This document shows, in pieces, positions 33,170-42,983 of a stretch of 64,000 bases of DNA. The DNA is from Thermosporothrix hazakensis (GTDB lineage: Bacteria; Chloroflexota; Ktedonobacteria; Ktedonobacterales; Ktedonobacteraceae). The notes under the pieces are model-generated. The model ran no database searches. It was given only the letters and a program-made list of their open reading frames with translations, and had not been told where the DNA came from. Where the stretch lies: NCBI RefSeq assembly GCF_003253565.1, contig NZ_QKUF01000014.1:99706-163705 (forward strand), in the 5' to 3' direction. A program made the position numbers and the translations under genes. How positions within the stretch are numbered: position 1 is the stretch's first letter; every line of letters starts with the position of its first letter.

Positions 33170-33973
33170 TTAGTATATCTCTTCTTGTGGCTGCCATGCC
33201 AGTTGTCTGTAAATCTTTAGCGTGTGTTGATCTCCTGGTACATAGCTGACCATCGAATAATTCGCGATGCCGGTAAAGACAGTCGTTGCGGTTCGCAGTG
33301 TCAGGCGTCCAAGCTGACTATGCTGAATTTGAAAGACAAAAGAGGGGGCAGGTTTGCCTGCGGGATAGGTTGCGGCGGCGATGCGTTTGAATTCTGGAAG
33401 TGTGCGCAAACGCTTGCGGAGCTCCTTGTATCCCGGCAAATGAGTGACGGTGCTGGTGTTGTACTGGAAGTCGCTGACCAGACGCCGCGCCAGATGTTCC
33501 CAACCATGAAAGCGTTTACGCATATGCGGATCAAAGACGAATTCCAGCAAGTGTAACGGTAACCCGGGCGGTGCAATCTCAAAGAGCTCAAGGGCAGCTT
33601 TATTCCATGAGTGGAGATACCATAAGCGGTTCAGGGAGTGCGCCGGATACGACGTATTATGGACCAGTAAGCGGGCGAGCTCTCCCAGCTCAAGGAGCGC
33701 GCTTTCCGTCGCTGTTTCCGTATCGACAAGTTGTCCCGTGAGCCGCGTATAGGCCTGATAAAACTGCTCTTTTTCGGCTCCAAAGAGCTCAAGGGCTCGT
33801 GCGAGCAACTGAGCAACATGGGGCGAGGGATTGTGCCGCTGCCCGGATTCCAGGTGGTAGATATAGGTCCGGGAGAGGCGTGTTGCCTGTGCCAGTTGCC
33901 CCTGGGACATGCCCTTCTGCTGCCTGTATTTCGTAATGAGCCTGGCAAAATCTGATTCTAGGTGTTGAACCAT
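33170..33973 (-). CDS. XRE-family regulator with MmyB-like ligand-binding domain
   Basis: A 267-residue transcription factor. The N-terminal Cro/CI HTH spans about 8-65 (GMSQGQLAQATRLSRTYIYHLES). The C-terminal 160 residues match the MmyB-like PAS-type domain, with LWYLHSWNKAALELFEI and HLLEFVFDPHMRKRFHGWEHLARRLV in separate blocks. In actinomycetes such regulators bind fatty-acid-like ligands and control nearby oxidoreductase genes. It is divergent from the fad genes (380 bp apart), so control of fatty-acid oxidation is a reasonable guess but not shown. Confidence 0.9.
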   Translation of the reverse strand: MVQHLESDFARLITKYRQQKGMSQGQLAQATRLSRTYIYHLESGQRHNPSPHVAQLLARALELFGAEKEQFYQAYTRLTGQLVDTETATESALLELGELARLLVHNTSYPAHSLNRLWYLHSWNKAALELFEIAPPGLPLHLLEFVFDPHMRKRFHGWEHLARRLVSDFQYNTSTVTHLPGYKELRKRLRTLPEFKRIAAATYPAGKPAPSFVFQIQHSQLGRLTLRTATTVFTGIANYSMVSYVPGDQHTLKIYRQLAWQPQEEIY

Positions 33974-34352
33974 CCTTGCGCGATCCTGTTGCTATCATAG
34001 CGTGAAAAAGAAAACTCTGCAATGGAGAGTCGCTTCAATAGCGTCAGGAGTCAGTCAGACGAAAGCGAACTATCTCTGCACTTTCTCCTGAGAAACCTGG
34101 AAGTTTTGGTAAAAACGTTAGCTACTTCTCCATTATCGCGCAAAATCTGTTAGCTGGCAACATGGCTATTACTCAACGGTGGCCATATAATTAAAGAAAT
34201 GGGTCTTTCACATAGCGGTGCGTCATAAAAGTGGAACAACGTTGGTTGAGCGCACGATGTGGCGTCAGGCTGAGCTAAGCGTTTGTTGTTGCTTATAGGG
34301 TGACAAAGAAGTCGCCGGGGGTGGTTCCCCCTGTAGGAGAGGAGCATACACC
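33974..34352. other. Divergent spacer between the MmyB regulator and fadD
   Basis: No gene seen. GGGGG (34317-34321) and CCCCC (34327-34331) form a small hairpin just before the AGGAGAGGAG ribosome binding site of fadD. No promoter stands out. Confidence 0.5.
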
Positions 34353-36128
34353 ATGTCTGACCCATCTTTAACAAACAACACTCCTGCTGAGCAGAATTCA
34401 TCTTATGTGGGCGCGGCGGATGCTGAACTCCTGGCTTCTCGCCCCTGGGTACGTCACTATGAAGAGGGAGTTCCTGTCACTCTGGAACTACCCGAGCGCC
34501 CTTTGACCTACCTTCTCGATAATGCGGCAAGCCGTTATCCCGGTCATACTGCGCTGTACTATTTTGGCACCAGGATAACCTATGCCCGGCTCTCGAATCT
34601 GGCGAATCGTTTTGCGATCGGTTTGCAGAGACTGGGCGTACAGAAAGGGGATCGGGTTGCTATTTCTCTCCCTAACATTCCGCAGTATCCGATCGCCTTT
34701 TTTGGAGCGCTGCGGGCAGGTGCAGTTGTTGTTCCTACCAATCCTATGTATACCTCGCATGAACTCAGACACCAGCTAAAGGATTCAGGCGCGAAAGTGC
34801 TGGTTGCGCTTGATATGTTCTATCCCAGAGTGCGAGAGATCCGCCACGAGACTGCCCTTGAACATATCATTGTGACCAGCCCTGCTGATTATCTCCCCAC
34901 CCTACTGCGTACGCTTTATCCGCTCAGCCAGCGCAAACAAAAGCCAGAGAAACCTTTGACGGACAAAGAGATACAGGACGACCCCGGCTTACATGTCATG
35001 CGCACGATTCTGGCAGAACAGACCAGAGGCGGCGTCGAGCTCTTCAATCTCCCGGTACCGGCGAGAAGCAGCGATCTGGCTGTGTTGCAATATACCGGCG
35101 GCACAACCGGACAGGCAAAAGGGGCGATGCTTACGCATGGCAATTTGCTGGCAAACGCCTACCAGACACGCTATTGGACCCCGAAAGCCCAGGAGGGGAC
35201 AGAGGTCACGCTGTGTGCGGCCCCCTTTTTCCATTCGTATGGGCTGACCGTCGGCATGAATCTGTCGCTGCTGATCGGGGCAACGATGGTGCTGGTACCG
35301 CAGTTTAAGGCCCGCCAGATTGTAGATGTGATCCGGCGCACGCATCCGACGCTCTTTCCGGGTATTCCAACCATGTATATCGCGATCATGCGGGAGGTTG
35401 GCAAGCACACCGACTACCTGCAATCGATCAAGTTTTGTATCAGTGGAGCCGCTCCGCTTCCGGCCCAGGTACAGCATGATTTTGAGGAGATGTCGGGGGC
35501 AAAGGTGGTTGAGGGCTATGGTTTGAGTGAAGCCAGTCCTGTCACTCACTGTAATCCGCTGACCGAGGCGTGTCGCAATGGCAGTATTGGCCTGCCTCTG
35601 CCCGGCATCGATGCCCGCATTATGGATGTGACCTCGCATCAGTTCTTACCTGTCGGCGAAGTGGGCGAGATCGTGGTACGTGGACCCAATATCATGCAGG
35701 GCTACTGGAACCGCGAGGAAGAGACCCGTGACATCTTTGTCGATGGCTGGATGCGCACCGGAGACATCGGCAAGATGGATGAGGACGGCTACTTCTATGT
35801 GGTGGACAGAGCGAAAGACCTGATCCTTGCCAGCGGGTTTAACGTCTATCCACGCGAGATCGAAGAGGTGCTGTTTCGGCATCCCCGCGTAGCTGAAGCC
35901 GCTGTGATTGGGATCCCCGATGAGTACCGTGGTGAGACGGTTGCCGCCTTTGTTGTCCTGAAGGATGGGAACAAGCCGTCAGAGGAAATCAGGCAAGAAA
36001 TTATTGCCTTCTGCAAGCAAGAATTGACGAACTATAAAGTCCCGAAAGTTATTGAGTTCCGTGAGCAGCTTCCCAAGTCGATGGTCGGGAAAGTACTGAG
36101 AAGAGAGTTACGAACAACCAGGCAGTAA
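34353..36128 (+). CDS. fadD: Long-chain fatty acid-CoA ligase
   Basis: A 591-residue adenylate-forming enzyme that activates a fatty acid to its CoA thioester using ATP. The P-loop TGGTTGQAKG lies at 248-257, EGYGLSEASP and GWMRTGDIG are the A5 and A7 motifs, DRAKDLILASGFNVYPREIE holds the hinge, and the catalytic Lys580 is in SMVGKVLRREL. The length and order match long-chain ligases such as B. subtilis LcfA. It opens a four-gene set with fadE, fadA and fadN, so it likely supplies acyl-CoA for beta-oxidation. Confidence 0.93.
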   Translation: MSDPSLTNNTPAEQNSSYVGAADAELLASRPWVRHYEEGVPVTLELPERPLTYLLDNAASRYPGHTALYYFGTRITYARLSNLANRFAIGLQRLGVQKGDRVAISLPNIPQYPIAFFGALRAGAVVVPTNPMYTSHELRHQLKDSGAKVLVALDMFYPRVREIRHETALEHIIVTSPADYLPTLLRTLYPLSQRKQKPEKPLTDKEIQDDPGLHVMRTILAEQTRGGVELFNLPVPARSSDLAVLQYTGGTTGQAKGAMLTHGNLLANAYQTRYWTPKAQEGTEVTLCAAPFFHSYGLTVGMNLSLLIGATMVLVPQFKARQIVDVIRRTHPTLFPGIPTMYIAIMREVGKHTDYLQSIKFCISGAAPLPAQVQHDFEEMSGAKVVEGYGLSEASPVTHCNPLTEACRNGSIGLPLPGIDARIMDVTSHQFLPVGEVGEIVVRGPNIMQGYWNREEETRDIFVDGWMRTGDIGKMDEDGYFYVVDRAKDLILASGFNVYPREIEEVLFRHPRVAEAAVIGIPDEYRGETVAAFVVLKDGNKPSEEIRQEIIAFCKQELTNYKVPKVIEFREQLPKSMVGKVLRRELRTTRQ

Positions 36129-36171
36129 CAGCGCTGACCTGATGTGTGAGCATAAAGGAGTGATACGGTCT

Positions 36172-37956
36172 ATGTCGACAACTATCAAGCCTACCGAGGT
36201 TGGTACTGCGTTTTTGACGACGCCCGTTACCGAGAGCGCAGAGAAGATCTGGACTCTAGAACAGCGCACCGAAGAACAGCGCATGATTCAGGAGTCCTGT
36301 GAGACATTTGTTGAGCGTGAGGTTCTGCCGAAACTCGATGCTATCGAGCATCAGGAGCCCGGTGTGATGCTGAACCTGCTTAAGAAAGCGGGCGAACAGG
36401 GGCTCCTCTCGATCGAGATCCCGGAGGATTTTGACGGGGCCGATCTTGGCCTGTTGACCGCTGTCCTGATTGCTGCCTCGCAGAAGGAAGCTTCGTTCAG
36501 TGTGGCCTATGGGGCGCATACGTCTATCGGCTCACTGCCGATCGTCTACTACGGGACGGAGGAGCAGAAGAAGAAATATCTCCCGAAAATCGCGAGCGGC
36601 GAGTGGATCTCTGCCTACGCGCTGACCGAGCCTGGCGTTGGTTCTGATGCCATGCACCTGAGCACGCGGGCCGAACTGTCACCCGACGGCAAGCACTATA
36701 TCTTGAACGGAACCAAGCAATGGATCACCAACGCCGGTTTCGCGGATGTGATGGTTGCCTTTGCGCGTATTGGCGATAACAAGCCCTCTGCCTTTATTGT
36801 GGAAGCGTCCTACCCGGGCGTTTCGACCGGACCAGAAGAGCGCAAGATGGGTATTAAAGGCTCCTCGACCCGGCAGGTAATCTTTGACAATACGCCGGTT
36901 CCAGTTGAAAACCTGCTTGGCGAGATCCATAAAGGGTACAAGATTGCTTTTAATATCCTCAATATTGGGCGCCTGAAACTGGGGGCCGGAACGGTTGGCG
37001 GGGCGCGTAACGCGTTGAAGCTGGCGGCTACCTATACCACAGAGCGCAAAGCGTTCGGTAAGTATCTGCATGAGTTCGGTATGATCAAGAAGAAGCTGGC
37101 ACGGATGGCTGCGGAAACGTATGCGGCAGAGAGTGAGGTCTTCCGTACGGCTGCCAATATCGATAACGCGCAGCGAAGCTCTGACGAGAACACCGAGCAT
37201 ATGTTTAAGGCCGTGGAAGACTACGCTGTCGAGGCCTCGCTTGCGAAAGTGCACGGTAGCGAAGTGCTGGCAATGGTGGTCGATGAGGGCGTGCAGATCT
37301 TCGGTGGCTATGGCTTTATGCAGGAGTACCCGATTGAGAAGGCGTATCGCGATGCTCGGATTCAGCGCATCTTTGAGGGAACCAATGAGATTAATCGCCA
37401 GGTTGCCTCTGGTACGCTGTTCCAGCGGGCTATGTCAGGCAAAATCAACCTGATGGGCGTCTATCCGCAGGTAGAGGCGCGGGTGAAAGCCGGGCAGGCG
37501 GCCAGTGTGGCCGGAGATAGTGTCCCGGCCGAATTGCGCGATGCGGTGAACGCACTTGAGCGGGCCAAAGATGCAACCATCTATAGCGCGGTACGCATCG
37601 CGATGAAGCATATGCAGGCGCTGCGAGACGAGCAGGAGTTTATCGAGTATCTGGCTAACCTGCTGATCGATCTCTACGCGACCGATAGTGCACTTGCGCG
37701 CGCGATTCAGGCGGTACGGCGGGGTGATGCCGAAAGCGCGACCCATGTCAAGCTGGCACAATTGGCCTCATGGCTGGCATTCTCGCGCATTCGCACCAAC
37801 CTCGATCAGATGATTATGACCTATATCGATGAAGCACGTGTGGCCAAAGAGCTGGAACGCGTCCGCTCGTATGTTGGAGATTATCAGTTGAATGGCGTCG
37901 CGCTGCAAAGAACCATTGCCGACATCGTGGTAGAGAAGCAGGGATATCCTCTGTAG
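36172..37956 (+). CDS. fadE: Acyl-CoA dehydrogenase
   Basis: A 594-residue acyl-CoA dehydrogenase introducing the 2,3-double bond with FAD. The N-terminal and middle domains carry AYALTEPGVGSD and GTKQWITNAGFADV. The helical domain holds QIFGGYGFMQEYPIEKAYRDARIQRIFEGTNE in successive blocks, with the catalytic Glu402 in FEGTNE. The extra 170-residue C-terminal region matches the long form seen in B. subtilis FadE and VLCAD-type enzymes. Start 36172 follows AAAGGAG; ATG 36142 has no ribosome binding site. Electrons would go to ETF, not encoded here. Confidence 0.93.
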   Translation: MSTTIKPTEVGTAFLTTPVTESAEKIWTLEQRTEEQRMIQESCETFVEREVLPKLDAIEHQEPGVMLNLLKKAGEQGLLSIEIPEDFDGADLGLLTAVLIAASQKEASFSVAYGAHTSIGSLPIVYYGTEEQKKKYLPKIASGEWISAYALTEPGVGSDAMHLSTRAELSPDGKHYILNGTKQWITNAGFADVMVAFARIGDNKPSAFIVEASYPGVSTGPEERKMGIKGSSTRQVIFDNTPVPVENLLGEIHKGYKIAFNILNIGRLKLGAGTVGGARNALKLAATYTTERKAFGKYLHEFGMIKKKLARMAAETYAAESEVFRTAANIDNAQRSSDENTEHMFKAVEDYAVEASLAKVHGSEVLAMVVDEGVQIFGGYGFMQEYPIEKAYRDARIQRIFEGTNEINRQVASGTLFQRAMSGKINLMGVYPQVEARVKAGQAASVAGDSVPAELRDAVNALERAKDATIYSAVRIAMKHMQALRDEQEFIEYLANLLIDLYATDSALARAIQAVRRGDAESATHVKLAQLASWLAFSRIRTNLDQMIMTYIDEARVAKELERVRSYVGDYQLNGVALQRTIADIVVEKQGYPL

Positions 37957-38020
37957 TCCTGACGAGGACAAGCAGACAAAAAGACCTACTCCTTTTTTAC
38001 CTTCTTGGGCTCCTGGTGTA

Positions 38021-38067
38021 GAGAGAGGGGTATGGAAGCTCCCACCGCTCCATATCCCTTCCCTCTC
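38021..38067. repeat. Long imperfect hairpin between fadE and fadA
   Basis: TATGGA (38031-38036) pairs with TCCATA (38049-38054), extended by GGGG/TCCC and by GAGAG (38021-38025) with CTCTC (38063-38067). There is no T-run directly after it. It may set relative mRNA levels of the flanking genes. Confidence 0.5.
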
Positions 38068-38137
38068 ACGGCCTCTTATGTATTTGAATGGCTCGCGGTA
38101 TGTCAGGTACCGTGATACATAAAGGAGAAATGAACCT

Positions 38138-39334
38138 ATGGCTGAAGCCGTAATTGTGAGTGCCGTTCGTACTCCGATAGGACGAGCAAACAAAGGTGTT
38201 CTGAAAGATGTTCGCGCCGATGATCTGGCGGCGATAGCGGTCAAAGCGGCAGTTGAACGGGTTCCGGCTCTGGACCCGGCTTTGATCGAAGATGTGATTC
38301 TTGGCTGTGCCTTCCCTGAGGGAGAGCAGGGCATGAACCTGGCACGTATCGTTACGGCGCTGGCCGGGCTCCCGGAGACGACCGGAGGCGTCACGGTCAA
38401 TCGCTTCTGCGCGTCCAGTCTCCAGGCGGTCAATATGGCGGCGCAGAGTATCATGCTTGGCCTGGGAGATGTTGTGATTGCGGGTGGCGTCGAGAATATG
38501 TCACGGGTGCCGATGGGAGGCTTTAACCCGAGCTTTAACCCGCGTCTGGTCAGCCCGCGCGAGGGAGAGCGGATCTCATCGCCATATCCTCCCTGTGAGC
38601 TGGAATACGGGTATGCAAGCTATATGCCGATGGGCATCACCGCTGAAAATCTGGCAAAGCAATATCAGATCAGCCGTGAGGAGCAGGACGCGTTTGCGTT
38701 ACGCAGTCACCAGCGGGCAATTGCCGCGACGGATCAGGGTATTTTTAAACGCGAGATTGTGCCGGTTCCCCTGCCTGATGGCCGGGTTATGGAGATCGAT
38801 GAGGGCCCGCGCCGTGATACATCAATGGAGAAGCTGGCGACGCTTGAGTCTGCCTTCCTCAAGGGAGGAACTGTCACGGCCGGAAACTCCAGCCCGTTAA
38901 ACGATGGCGCGGCTGCTGTGGTGCTGATGTCGGCTGAGAAGGCGCAGGAGCTTGGTATTACGCCGCTGGCGAAGGTCCGCACAATGGCGGTTGCGGGCGT
39001 ACGACCCGATATCATGGGTATTGGCCCGGTGCCCGCGGTTCGCAAGCTCTTGCAGCGTGCAGGGTTGCAGCTCAGCGATATCGATGTGATCGAGCTCAAT
39101 GAGGCTTTTGCGGCACAGAGTCTCTCGGTTGTCAGAGAACTGGGAATCGATGACGAGAAGCTCAATCCGCATGGTGGAGCAATTGCGCTTGGTCATCCGC
39201 TTGGTTGTAGTGGCGCTCGCCTGATTGCGACGCTGATAAACGACCTCCAAACCCTGGATAAGACTCTTGGAATAGCGACCCTGTGTGTAGGTGGTGGTCA
39301 AGGTCTGGCTACCCTGATTGAGAGGATGTCATAG
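38138..39334 (+). CDS. fadA: Acetyl-CoA C-acyltransferase (thiolase)
   Basis: A 398-residue thiolase that cleaves 3-ketoacyl-CoA to acetyl-CoA and a shortened acyl-CoA. Catalytic residues are visible: nucleophile Cys91 in NRFCASSLQA, His353 in GGAIALGHPLGCSG and Cys383 in LCVGGGQG. ELNEAFAAQ is also present. AAAGGAG lies just before the ATG. The fadN start follows its stop by one base. Its place between acyl-CoA dehydrogenase and FadN genes favours a degradative role. Confidence 0.95.
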   Translation: MAEAVIVSAVRTPIGRANKGVLKDVRADDLAAIAVKAAVERVPALDPALIEDVILGCAFPEGEQGMNLARIVTALAGLPETTGGVTVNRFCASSLQAVNMAAQSIMLGLGDVVIAGGVENMSRVPMGGFNPSFNPRLVSPREGERISSPYPPCELEYGYASYMPMGITAENLAKQYQISREEQDAFALRSHQRAIAATDQGIFKREIVPVPLPDGRVMEIDEGPRRDTSMEKLATLESAFLKGGTVTAGNSSPLNDGAAAVVLMSAEKAQELGITPLAKVRTMAVAGVRPDIMGIGPVPAVRKLLQRAGLQLSDIDVIELNEAFAAQSLSVVRELGIDDEKLNPHGGAIALGHPLGCSGARLIATLINDLQTLDKTLGIATLCVGGGQGLATLIERMS

Positions 39335-39335
39335 C

Positions 39336-41732
39336 ATGTCTGAAACCACATATCAGATTCGGAAGGTTGGTGTGCTTGGTGCAGGCGTGATGGGGGCGGC
39401 AATTGCCGCGCATCTGGCAAATGTTGGTATCTCCTCTGTGCTGCTTGATATTGTGCCTCCAGGAGAGACAAAAGATCGCAATAAGATCGCTCGAACCGGC
39501 CTTGAGAAAGCTCTGAAATCCAGGCCTGCCTCATTTTATAGCAAGCGCTCTGCCAGCCTGATTACAATTGGCAATATTGAGGATAACCTTGCCGATCTGG
39601 CGGAGGTCGATTGGATCGTTGAGGCTGTTGTGGAGCGGCTGGACATCAAGCAAGCGCTCTATAGCAAGCTGGAAAAGATCGTCAGGCCCGGGATGATTCT
39701 GAGCTCCAATACCTCTGGCCTGCCCGCGCATATGCTGATAGAGGGGCGCAGCGAGCTCTTTCGTCGTCAGTTCCTGATTACGCATTTCTTCAACCCTGTG
39801 CGCTATATGCGCCTGCTGGAACTGGTCCCGACCGCGGATACAGATCCCGAGATTGTGGCTGCAATGCGGCGCTTTGGTTCCGAGACGCTGGGAAAAGGGG
39901 TAGTTCTCTGTAAGGATACCCCGAACTTTATCGCGAATCGTCTGGGTGTCTATGGCTTCCTTTCGACGATCCATCGGGCCCTCAAAGAGGGTTATGGTAT
40001 TGGTGAGGTGGATACCATTCTTGGGCCAGTAATGGGACGACCGAAATCGGCGGTCTTTCGCACGGCTGATCTTTCAGGGCTGGATACCCTGGCCCATGTT
40101 GCCGATAACCTGTATGAGAATGCGCCCGATGATCCTCGGCGTGAGGAATTCAAACTTCCGGAAGTGGTGCGCGATATGGTCAGTCGGGGCATGCTTGGCG
40201 AGAAGAGCGGTCAGGGCTTCTATAAGCGGGTGAAGGAGCAGGGCGCTACTGTCATTCTGGAACTTGATTTTAACAGCATGGACTATGTCGCGAAGTCGAA
40301 GGTCCGTTACCCCTCCATCGGGGCGGCACGCGGCTATGATGACCCGGGACAGCGCATGCTAACCATGCTTGATGGCGATGATCGTGCCTCACAACTGGCC
40401 CGTGAAACGACCGCCGATGCGCTGACCTATGCAGCGGAACTCGCACCAGCGATTGCCTATACCATCGTTGATGTGGACAACGCGATGCGCTGGGGCTTTA
40501 ACTTTGACCTCGGTAGTTTTGAGGTCTGGGATCTGCTGTTGCAAAAGCCTGCTGTGCTACAAAAGGTGTTCCCTGATGGGAGGCTGCCCGAGCTTGTCAG
40601 GCGGGTGCAGGAGAGGGGGCAGGGAACCTTCTACATTGGAGGTGCCGGTCAGAAGCAATATTTTGACTTTGAGACCGATACCTATAAGCCCGTGCCCGTA
40701 CCTGAGGGAGGCATCACGCTGGTTGGCCTGAAAGCGCAGGAGAAGGTGGTGCGCGACAACGGCTCGGCGGCACTGATCGATATGGGTGACGGCGTGGCGT
40801 GTCTTGAGTTCCATACCAAGATGAACGCGATCGATGAAGGTGTGATCGAGATGATTCGCTATGCCGTGGAAGAAGGGGCAAAGCAGTTTCGGGCGCTGGT
40901 GATTGGCAATGAAGCGCCTGACTTTTCTGCCGGGGCAAACCTGTTTCTGGTCCTGATGGGAGCGCGTCAGGGCGCATGGCCCATGATCGAGAACGCGGTC
41001 AACGGGCTGCAACAGGCGAATATGCTGCTGAAGTATAGTCCGATCCCGGTCGTGGCTGCGCCTGCCGGTCGGGTACTGGGCGGCGGCTGTGAGATTGTGC
41101 TGCACTGCCATCATACGCGAGCACTGGCCGAAACCTATGTTGGACAGGTTGAGGTCGGGGTTGGTGTTGTGCCTGCGGGCGGTGGCTGTAAAGAGCTGCT
41201 TCTACGTTACAAGGCCGATGTAGAGTCGCAGAAAGCGGGGAAGACGGGTGGCCCATTTCATCCGGTGCGCAAAGTGTTTGAGCTGGTCGCACTGGCAACC
41301 GTCTCGACCAGTGCGGTTGAGGCACAGGAGCTTCGCTTCTTCCGCAAGACGGATGCAATCACGGTGAATCGCGATGTGCTGCTGCGCGACGCGAAGAACG
41401 ACGCTATCAAGCTGGCTGAGGCCCAGGCGGCAGGTCAGTGGCAGCCTCCAAAGCCGCAAATGCTGCTGTTACCGGGTGCGGGGGCACGCCTGGTGCTTGA
41501 GCAGCAGGTTGAAGGCATGCTGCTGGCGGGCAAGATCAGTGAGCATGACGCTGTGGTCGCCTATCACCTTGCACGTGTGCTGACCGGGGGAGATTGCTCA
41601 CCATTAGAGCCTCTCACCGAGCAGCAGGTGCTTGACCTGGAACGAGAGGCATTCCTGAGCCTCTGTGGCATGGAGAAGACGCAGCAGCGTATGGAAGCGA
41701 TTCTGACAACTGGAAAGCCGCTTCGGAACTAG
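39336..41732 (+). CDS. fadN: 3-hydroxyacyl-CoA dehydrogenase / enoyl-CoA hydratase, FadN type
   Basis: A 798-residue bifunctional enzyme. The N-terminal Rossmann domain has GVLGAGVMGAAIAAH (residues 12-26), followed by the 3-hydroxyacyl-CoA dehydrogenase helical domains with FFNPVRYMRLLELV. The C-terminal 350 residues are a crotonase domain with both Glu present (GGGCEIVLHC and GQVEVGVGVVPAGGG). This dehydrogenase-first order is that of B. subtilis FadN, the reverse of E. coli FadB. The start at 39336 lies one base after the fadA stop (TAGC ATG), so translation is probably coupled. It closes the fad unit. Confidence 0.94.
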   Translation: MSETTYQIRKVGVLGAGVMGAAIAAHLANVGISSVLLDIVPPGETKDRNKIARTGLEKALKSRPASFYSKRSASLITIGNIEDNLADLAEVDWIVEAVVERLDIKQALYSKLEKIVRPGMILSSNTSGLPAHMLIEGRSELFRRQFLITHFFNPVRYMRLLELVPTADTDPEIVAAMRRFGSETLGKGVVLCKDTPNFIANRLGVYGFLSTIHRALKEGYGIGEVDTILGPVMGRPKSAVFRTADLSGLDTLAHVADNLYENAPDDPRREEFKLPEVVRDMVSRGMLGEKSGQGFYKRVKEQGATVILELDFNSMDYVAKSKVRYPSIGAARGYDDPGQRMLTMLDGDDRASQLARETTADALTYAAELAPAIAYTIVDVDNAMRWGFNFDLGSFEVWDLLLQKPAVLQKVFPDGRLPELVRRVQERGQGTFYIGGAGQKQYFDFETDTYKPVPVPEGGITLVGLKAQEKVVRDNGSAALIDMGDGVACLEFHTKMNAIDEGVIEMIRYAVEEGAKQFRALVIGNEAPDFSAGANLFLVLMGARQGAWPMIENAVNGLQQANMLLKYSPIPVVAAPAGRVLGGGCEIVLHCHHTRALAETYVGQVEVGVGVVPAGGGCKELLLRYKADVESQKAGKTGGPFHPVRKVFELVALATVSTSAVEAQELRFFRKTDAITVNRDVLLRDAKNDAIKLAEAQAAGQWQPPKPQMLLLPGAGARLVLEQQVEGMLLAGKISEHDAVVAYHLARVLTGGDCSPLEPLTEQQVLDLEREAFLSLCGMEKTQQRMEAILTTGKPLRN

Positions 41733-41763
41733 ATAGACCGATCTTCTTGTAGCCTTCCGTAAA

Positions 41764-41805
41764 GAGATATCGGGAAACGCGTCCTTCCCGATATCTCCTG
41801 TTTTT
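41764..41805 (+). terminator. Intrinsic terminator of the fad unit
   Basis: AGATATCGGGAA (41765-41776) pairs perfectly with TTCCCGATATCT (41785-41796), then CCTG and TTTTT. Confidence 0.94.
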
Positions 41806-41807
41806 CG

Positions 41808-41842
41808 CAAAAAAGAGATCCGTCAGCCATGCTAACGGATCT
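41808..41842 (-). terminator. Intrinsic terminator of msmK
   Basis: On the minus strand AGATCCGT (41842-41835) pairs with ACGGATCT (41823-41816), followed by CTTTTTTG. It is back to back with the fad terminator. Confidence 0.92.
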
Positions 41843-41867
41843 GTGCTGTACTTCTGCGAAAGGAGTA

Positions 41868-42983
41868 TTAGAAGTATGCCTTCTGAGACTCGCTGTCGAA
41901 GAGGTGAATTCTCTCGCTATCAACGTACAGCCGGATGCTCTTTCCTGGTGTGATGTTGGCGCGAGGATCGAGGGTCGCGATGAAGTCCTTGTTGCCAGAT
42001 TTGAGGTACGCCTGAAGCTCGTTACCGAGGTTTTCAACGACATCAACCGTAGCATCGATGCTGGAACGGGTTGCGCCGTTCTCGCCGACCAGGCGGGCAT
42101 CTTCCAGGTGAACCGGGCGGATACCGAAGGTAAGCGGCTTGCCGGAAGCGGCTGCCTCGCGAGCTTGTTTCTTGTACTGCTCGGGAACCTCAATTTTACC
42201 CACGCCTTCGAGCACGATATGGGTGTTCTCACCCTCGGAGACGACCTTTGCGCCCTCGAAGAAGTTCATTGCCGGGGTGCCGATGAAGCCTGCAACGAAC
42301 ATGTTGGCGGGATGATCGTAGAGTTCCTGCGGGGTGCCGAGCTGCTGAATGATGCCGGCATTCAGAACGGCAATGCGGTCGCCCATCGTCATCGCTTCAA
42401 CCTGGTCATGTGTCACGTAGATAGTGGTTGTCTGAATGCGCTGGTGAAGCTTGATGATGTTTGCGCGGGTCTCAACGCGGAGCTTTGCGTCAAGGTTGGA
42501 CAGAGGCTCGTCCATCAGGAAGACTTTCGCTTCGCGAACGATTGCACGTCCAAGGGCAACGCGCTGGCGCTGACCACCGGACAGCTCTTTCGGCTTGCGC
42601 TTCAGCAGGTTTTCCAGACCGAGGATACCAGCAGCCTCTTCTACGCGTTTCTTGATCTCTGCTTTGGGGAAGTGGCGCAGTTTCAAGCCGAAGGCCATGT
42701 TGTCGAAGACCGTCATGTGGGGATAGAGAGCGTAGTTCTGAAATACCATTGCAATGTCACGATCCTTAGGATCGACACCATTGACCAGCTTGTCTCCGAT
42801 GTAAATTTCGCCGTCGCTTGGCTCTTCCAGACCTGCTACCATACGCAGACAGGTACTTTTACCACAACCGGAAGGGCCGACAAATACCATAAATTCCTTG
42901 TCTTTGATGTCGAGGCTGACGTCTTTGACGACTTCGACTTTACCAAACCGCTTGTAAACGTTCTGAAATTGAACACGAGCCAT
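41868..42983 (-). CDS. msmK: Sugar ABC transporter ATP-binding protein (MsmK/MsiK/UgpC type)
   Basis: A 371-residue ATPase of the carbohydrate uptake CUT1 family. Walker A is GPSGCGKST (36-44), the signature is LSGGQRQRVALGRA, Walker B is VFLMDEPLSNLDA, and the switch His is in YVTHDQ. The C-terminal 130 residues form the TOBE/regulatory domain with TFGIRPVHLED. No permease or binding-protein genes are adjacent, so it probably serves several sugar importers, as MsmK, MsmX and MsiK do. It has its own terminator and an unusually structured leader with the Shine-Dalgarno sequence inside a hairpin. Confidence 0.94.
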   Translation of the reverse strand: MARVQFQNVYKRFGKVEVVKDVSLDIKDKEFMVFVGPSGCGKSTCLRMVAGLEEPSDGEIYIGDKLVNGVDPKDRDIAMVFQNYALYPHMTVFDNMAFGLKLRHFPKAEIKKRVEEAAGILGLENLLKRKPKELSGGQRQRVALGRAIVREAKVFLMDEPLSNLDAKLRVETRANIIKLHQRIQTTTIYVTHDQVEAMTMGDRIAVLNAGIIQQLGTPQELYDHPANMFVAGFIGTPAMNFFEGAKVVSEGENTHIVLEGVGKIEVPEQYKKQAREAAASGKPLTFGIRPVHLEDARLVGENGATRSSIDATVDVVENLGNELQAYLKSGNKDFIATLDPRANITPGKSIRLYVDSERIHLFDSESQKAYF

